Shown here piece after piece: positions 60,240 through 64,000 of a stretch of DNA of 64,000 bases; within the stretch, counting starts at the first letter, position 1, and the number at the start of each line of letters is the position of its first letter. The translations under genes were made by a program, and so were the position numbers. The stretch comes from Streptomyces sp. Je 1-369. GTDB taxonomy: Bacteria > Actinomycetota > Actinomycetes > Streptomycetales > Streptomycetaceae. The notes beneath the pieces are model-generated. The model did no database searches, had not been told where the DNA came from, and worked only from the letters and a program-made list of their open reading frames with translations. Location of the stretch: assembly GCF_026810505.1 (NCBI RefSeq), contig NZ_CP101750.1, forward strand, positions 3,997,254 through 4,061,253. The letters run 5' to 3'.

Positions 60240-61445
60240 ATGCCCACGTCCAAGCCCCCCACCACGCCAAGCCTCAAGCTCACCGTCATCGGCGGCGGCC
60301 TCGCCGGTCTCACCGCGGCCATCAGCGCCGCCGAGGCGGGCGCCCGCGTCACCCTCCGCGAGGCCCACCACACCCTCGGCGGCCGCGCCCGCACCTCCGA
60401 AGGCACGTACAAGACGAACGAGGGCCCCCACGCCCTCTACAACGGCGGCCCCCTGTGGACCTGGCTCAAGCAGCGCGACCTCATCGGCCCGCTCGCCCCT
60501 CTCCCACCCCTCGAAGGCGCCCGCCTGCGCCTGCTCCACGGGGGCGCACTGCGCCGCACCCCGCCCCTCGCGATGCTCAAACTGCTGCACCGCAAGACGG
60601 AACAGGCCCCGGTCGACCGTGACTTCATGTCGTGGGCCACGGAGGAGGTCGGCGAGGAGGGCGCACGCGCCGCCGCGCACTACGTAGCCGTCGCCACCTA
60701 CCACCACGACCCCGGCTCGCTCTCCGCCCGCTTCGTGCACGAAAGGCTGCGCCGCACCACCAAGCTGCCCCCGCAGGCGCACTACCCGCGCGGCGGCTGG
60801 GGTTCCGTCGTCGACCGCATGGCCGCGCTGGCCTGGAACATGGGCGTACGCACGGAGACGCTGGACCGGGTGGACACGCTCGACGCCCTCCCCCAGGACG
60901 GGCCAGTCATCGTCGCGACGTCCCTCGACGCGGCCCGGCGGCTCCTCGGCGACGCGTCCCTGCGCTGGGAGAGCGGCCGCACGACACTCGTCGACGTGGC
61001 GTTCCGTTCCCGAAGGGGTGACCTGTTCGTCGTCTCCGACCTGGACAGGACGGGCTGGGTGGAGCGTTTCACCGCCCAGGACCGTACGCTCGCACCCGCC
61101 GGTGAGCAGCTCGTACAGGCCCAGATCCCCCTCTCCCCCGACGAGACCAAGGCCGACGGCGTGGCCCACGCGGAGCACCTGCTCGACCTCGGCTTCCCGG
61201 GCTGGCGCGAACGTGTCACGTGGCGCCGCGCCTCGGTCGCGAACGGCCGTACGGGCGCGCTGGACCGCCCGGGCACGACCTGGAGGGACCGTCCCGCGAT
61301 CGACCGCGGAAACGGCGTCTACGTAGTGGGCGATCAGGTCGCGGCGCCGGGGCTGCTGTCCGAGGTGTCGTTCAACAGCGCGGTGGAGGCGGTGTCGCTG
61401 GCACTGACCAGGTCGACGCTTGACCTCAAGTCCACTTCAGGTTGA
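60240..61445 (+). CDS. FAD-dependent amine oxidase/phytoene desaturase-like oxidoreductase
   Basis: A 401-residue flavoprotein: KLTVIGGGLAGLTAAISAAE with the Rossmann GxGxxG, REAHHTLGGRARTSEGTYKT, and near the end NGVYVVGDQVAAPGLLSEVS, the C-terminal FAD motif. This is the NAD(P)/FAD-dependent family of phytoene desaturases and amine oxidases. The substrate is unknown. The last 15 codons overlap a SoxR-like box and the -35 of the next gene, an unusual regulatory overlap. No membrane segment is seen. Confidence 0.85.
   Translation: MPTSKPPTTPSLKLTVIGGGLAGLTAAISAAEAGARVTLREAHHTLGGRARTSEGTYKTNEGPHALYNGGPLWTWLKQRDLIGPLAPLPPLEGARLRLLHGGALRRTPPLAMLKLLHRKTEQAPVDRDFMSWATEEVGEEGARAAAHYVAVATYHHDPGSLSARFVHERLRRTTKLPPQAHYPRGGWGSVVDRMAALAWNMGVRTETLDRVDTLDALPQDGPVIVATSLDAARRLLGDASLRWESGRTTLVDVAFRSRRGDLFVVSDLDRTGWVERFTAQDRTLAPAGEQLVQAQIPLSPDETKADGVAHAEHLLDLGFPGWRERVTWRRASVANGRTGALDRPGTTWRDRPAIDRGNGVYVVGDQVAAPGLLSEVSFNSAVEAVSLALTRSTLDLKSTSG
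61423..61442 (+). promoter_or_regulatory. SoxR-type box in the end of the FAD gene
   Basis: ACCTCAAG-TCCA-CTTCAGGT matches the SoxR consensus ACCTCAAGTTAACTTGAGGT at 17 of 20 positions. TTGACC (61420-61425) is the probable -35, so the box fills a MerR-type spacer. It is 62 bases before the quinone reductase start. From memory the S. coelicolor orthologue (SCO4266) is in the SoxR regulon. Confidence 0.75.
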
Positions 61446-61504
61446 AGGGTGGGGGTACGTCGACACTCCGGGTCGTACATCGACACCCCCTCAAGGAGCA
61501 CCTC

Positions 61505-62530
61505 ATGCGCGCCATCCGCCTCCACGCCTTCGGCCCCGCCGAGAACCTCGTCCTCGAAGAGACGCCGGACCCCGAACCGGCGAAGGGCCAGGTCCGCATC
61601 ACCGTGGCGGCGGCCGGCGTGCACCTCCTCGATACCGCGATCCGCGAGGGCATACAGGGCCCGCTCCCCGAACTCCCGGCCCTGCCCACCATCCCGGGCC
61701 GGGAGATCGCGGGCATCGTCGACGAGCTCGGCGACGACGTCCCCGCGCACTGGCTGGGCAAGCGCGTCGTCGCCCACATCGGCTTCGCCCCCGGGGGCTA
61801 CGCCGAGCGCGTCGTCACCGAGGCGTCCCGCCTGCACGAGGTCCCGGACGACCTCGACTCCGCGGAGGCGGTCGCCCTGATCGGCACGGGACGTACGACG
61901 ATGGGCATCCTGCGGTTCGCCACGCTGACGCCCGACTCCGTGGCCGTGGTCCCCGCCGCCGCGGGCGGCATCGGCACGCTCCTCACGAAGTACGCCAAGC
62001 ACCGCGGCGCCACCGTGATCGGCCTGGCGGGCGGCCCGGAGAAGACGGCCCGCGTCCGCGCGAACGGCGCCGACCTCGCCGTGGACTACACCGACCCGAA
62101 GTGGCCCGACGAGGTCCGCACGTACCTCGCGGAGCAGCTCGACGGCCGCGCGGCCACCGTCGTCTTCGACGGCGTGGGCGGCGACGCGGGACGGCACGCG
62201 GTGGACCTGCTCGGCCCCGGCGGCACGCACATCGTCTTCGGCTGGTCGGGCAAGGGGCCACAGGCCGACGACGACGGCGAGGATCTCGAGTTCACCGAGG
62301 AGGAGCTCGCCGCGCGCGGCATCACGCAGCTCAACGTGCTCGGCCCGGCGATGATGCGGAAGGCGGACGGCGACAACCCGGTCCGCACGCTGGAGCTCGC
62401 CGCCCTCACCGCCGCGTCGCTGGGCCACTTCACTCCGGCCGTGCAGCGCTTCCCCCTCGCGGAGGCCGCCGCCGCACACCGCGCCCTGGAGTCCCGCGCC
62501 ACGATGGGCAAGGTCGTCCTCGTCCCCTGA
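61505..62530 (+). CDS. zinc-binding dehydrogenase-like quinone oxidoreductase, SoxR target
   Basis: A 341-residue MDR-family protein (quinone oxidoreductase type): MRAIRLHAFGPAENLVLEET, LPTIPGREIAGIVDELGDDV, GGIGTLLTKYAKHRGATVIG with the NADPH-binding Rossmann region, and TVVFDGVGGDAGRHAVDLLG. The zinc-binding Cys cluster of true alcohol dehydrogenases is absent, so it should be NADPH:quinone reductase-like. AAGGAG precedes the ATG at 61505. SoxR sensing of redox-active compounds such as the cell's own antibiotics is inferred from the upstream box. Confidence 0.88.
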   Translation: MRAIRLHAFGPAENLVLEETPDPEPAKGQVRITVAAAGVHLLDTAIREGIQGPLPELPALPTIPGREIAGIVDELGDDVPAHWLGKRVVAHIGFAPGGYAERVVTEASRLHEVPDDLDSAEAVALIGTGRTTMGILRFATLTPDSVAVVPAAAGGIGTLLTKYAKHRGATVIGLAGGPEKTARVRANGADLAVDYTDPKWPDEVRTYLAEQLDGRAATVVFDGVGGDAGRHAVDLLGPGGTHIVFGWSGKGPQADDDGEDLEFTEEELAARGITQLNVLGPAMMRKADGDNPVRTLELAALTAASLGHFTPAVQRFPLAEAAAAHRALESRATMGKVVLVP

Positions 62531-62603
62531 CCCCGACGGCCCGCCCCGCCTGACGGCGAAAACCCGGGTGCCCGCGCGGCATGCGGGAACTACCGTCCGT
62601 TAT

Positions 62604-63833
62604 ATGGGCATGGAATCCGTCCAGTTCCGCGACATCCCCGAGGCCGGGATCGACCGCGCGCTCTCCCTCTCCTACCTCGTCTTCCACGAGAACCCGGAGG
62701 ACGAGAAGCGCAAACACCACCACGACCTGCTGCGCGGCTGCACCCGCGTCGGGGCGTACGAGGGAGACGAACTCGTCGGACTCGTCGCGGCGTTCCCCTT
62801 CACCGTGTCCGTGCCGGGCGGCGAGCTGCCCTGCCCCTGCCTGACGTTCGTCTCCGTGGCACCGACGCACCGGCGGCGCGGCGTGCTCTCCGGCATGCTC
62901 GCGGAGCTGTTCGCGCGGGCGTCGGCGGACGGCGCGCCGATCGCGGCCCTGTGGGCGTCGGAGGACGCGATCTACGGAAGGTTCGGCTTCGGCCCCGCCA
63001 CCCACGGCCACACCGTGGAGATCGACTCCCGGCGCCCGCTCGCCCTGCGCATCACCCCGGACGACCGCCCGCTGCGCCTGATCGCCCCCTCCGAGGCGTA
63101 CGGCGTGCTCGGGGAGTACTACGACCGCACACGCGCCGACCGCGCAGGCCGCATCGCCCGCGGTGAGGCGTGGTGGCGCGAGGAGTGGCTGGTGGAGGAG
63201 GACGAGGAGGACGACGAGCTGTCACCACCCCGGGTGGTCGTCCTCGGCGCCACTGACGACACTGTCGCCGGTTACGCGATCTACCGCACCAGGACCCGCG
63301 ACGACGCCCCCGGTCTCGTCCGCCTGGACGAGCTGGAGGCGGACACACCCGCCGCCGCGGCCGCCCTCTGGCGCTACCTCGCGTCGATCGACCTGACGGG
63401 CCTCATCCGCGCGTGGGGACGGCCCGTCGACGACCCGCTGCACCTCTTCTCCGCCGACCGCGACCAGGTGCGCGTGACCGGCGAGTTCCCGGCGCTCTGG
63501 GTCCGCCTCGTCGACGTGCGCGGAGCACTGGAGGCCCGCTCCTGGGCGGCCCCGGTGGACGTGGTCCTCGACGTACGCGACGACCGCCTCCCGGCCAACG
63601 AGGGCCGCCACCGCCTGACGGCGTCCGCCGAGGGCTGTACGTACGAGAGGACGGGGGACCCCGCGGACCTCACCCTCGACGTGCGCGACCTGGCGGCCTG
63701 CTACCTGGGCGGCACGACGACGGACGCCCTGGTCCGCGCGGGCCTCGCCACGGAGCACACCCCGGGCACGGCGGCGGCGCTGGACGCGGCCCTGCGCACG
63801 CCGCTGCTGCCGCACACGGTGGACGAGTTCTGA
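62604..63833 (+). CDS. Eis-type GNAT acetyltransferase with SCP2-like C-terminus
   Basis: A 409-residue protein. The N-terminal GNAT has FVSVAPTHRRRGVLSGMLAE, the acetyl-CoA motif, and AALWASEDAIYGRFGFGPAT. The middle has a second GNAT-like fold (VVVLGATDDTVAGYAIYRTR), and the C-terminus (DVRDLAACYLGGTTTDALVR, then VDEF at the end) is the sterol-carrier-like domain with a C-terminal carboxylate for catalysis. Eis proteins are hexamers that acetylate aminoglycosides at several sites. A start with MGMESV at 62604 is chosen over upstream MPARHAGT. No ribosome site is seen and TATATG may indicate a leaderless transcript. Confidence 0.88.
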   Translation: MGMESVQFRDIPEAGIDRALSLSYLVFHENPEDEKRKHHHDLLRGCTRVGAYEGDELVGLVAAFPFTVSVPGGELPCPCLTFVSVAPTHRRRGVLSGMLAELFARASADGAPIAALWASEDAIYGRFGFGPATHGHTVEIDSRRPLALRITPDDRPLRLIAPSEAYGVLGEYYDRTRADRAGRIARGEAWWREEWLVEEDEEDDELSPPRVVVLGATDDTVAGYAIYRTRTRDDAPGLVRLDELEADTPAAAAALWRYLASIDLTGLIRAWGRPVDDPLHLFSADRDQVRVTGEFPALWVRLVDVRGALEARSWAAPVDVVLDVRDDRLPANEGRHRLTASAEGCTYERTGDPADLTLDVRDLAACYLGGTTTDALVRAGLATEHTPGTAAALDAALRTPLLPHTVDEF

Positions 63834-63870
63834 CCGGTTCCGCGGTGTCCTGGCCGCGGCCCGGCGCGCT

Positions 63871-64000
63871 CTATGAACGGCCGAGCGCGTCCAGCGCGCC
63901 GTCGGTCAGCCGGTACACGGTCCACTCGTCCTGGGGCAGCGCCCCCAGCGACCGGTAGAAGTCGATCGACGGCTCGTTCCAGTCGAGTACGGACCATTCG
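63871..64000 (-). CDS. GNAT acetyltransferase, C-terminal 42 residues (partial)
   Basis: On the minus strand the frame from the right edge reads EWSVLDWNEPSIDFYRSLGA, then DEWTVYRLTDGALDALGRS and stop. The LDWNEPSIDFYRSLGA element is the C-terminal signature of GNAT enzymes near spermidine/diamine acetyltransferases. The N-terminal part is beyond the window. It is convergent with the Eis-like gene, 37 bases from it. Confidence 0.8.
   Translation of the reverse strand, partial: EWSVLDWNEPSIDFYRSLGALPQDEWTVYRLTDGALDALGRS

Overview
The window is typical Streptomyces chromosome. It is very G+C-rich, uses GTG starts freely, and has strong third-position G/C bias. Many products are actinobacterial hallmarks: mycothiol-dependent isomerases, XRE/DUF397 pairs, HbpS-SenS-SenR, the CdgB-like diguanylate cyclase, NagK/NagA with DasR-type sites, a solo GroEL with CIRCE elements, and a MetM/MetO-like pair. 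From memory the conserved order resembles the S. coelicolor SCO4266-SCO4310 area in reverse, but I could not run an alignment. No rRNA, tRNA, CRISPR array or intact insertion sequence was found.\n\nLayout. 1-4 kb: the start of an XPB-type helicase, a phosphoesterase, and an XPB/Ssl2-WYL-like protein with in-frame minisatellites, then six exact 82-bp tandem repeats. 4.6-12.6 kb: HelD helicase, DUF2165, CutC, and a copper module (P-type ATPase and His-rich secreted protein) diverging from two CsoR-like operators. 12.7-16.4 kb: small enzymes and an MFS exporter. 16.5-18.5 kb: RpiR regulator and MurQ (cell-wall recycling). 18.5-24.4 kb: an accessory segment with a toxin remnant, a broken Uma2 gene, an XRE/DUF397 pair, a gene-free 1.28-kb inverted-repeat island, a winged-helix/zinc-ribbon protein and another Uma2 protein.\n\n24.7-47.2 kb is mostly conserved core. 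It holds an esterase, groEL, a cold-shock gene, a SAM-I riboswitch controlling a threonine-synthase-like enzyme and sulfur carrier (probably methionine-making MetM/MetO), GpgS, and OtsA/OtsB. An amino-sugar locus follows (binding protein, SIS deaminase, NagK, NagA, PfkB kinase, class II aldolase) with DasR-like sites. After it come a CBM membrane protein, a CdgB-like cyclase with a Crp-like palindrome upstream, flavin reductase, ArfB and TerD.\n\n47.2-52.8 kb is a second accessory segment: a decayed graspetide cluster (intact methyltransferase, truncated ATP-grasp), a collapsed tandem XRE/DUF397 array, and a PadR-HAAS pair. 52.8-64 kb returns to conserved content: M1 peptidase lipoprotein, a broken YVTN protein, ankyrin protein, HbpS-SenS-SenR, Uma2, pentapeptide protein, FAD oxidoreductase, a quinone reductase with a SoxR-like box, an Eis-like acetyltransferase, and the end of a GNAT gene.
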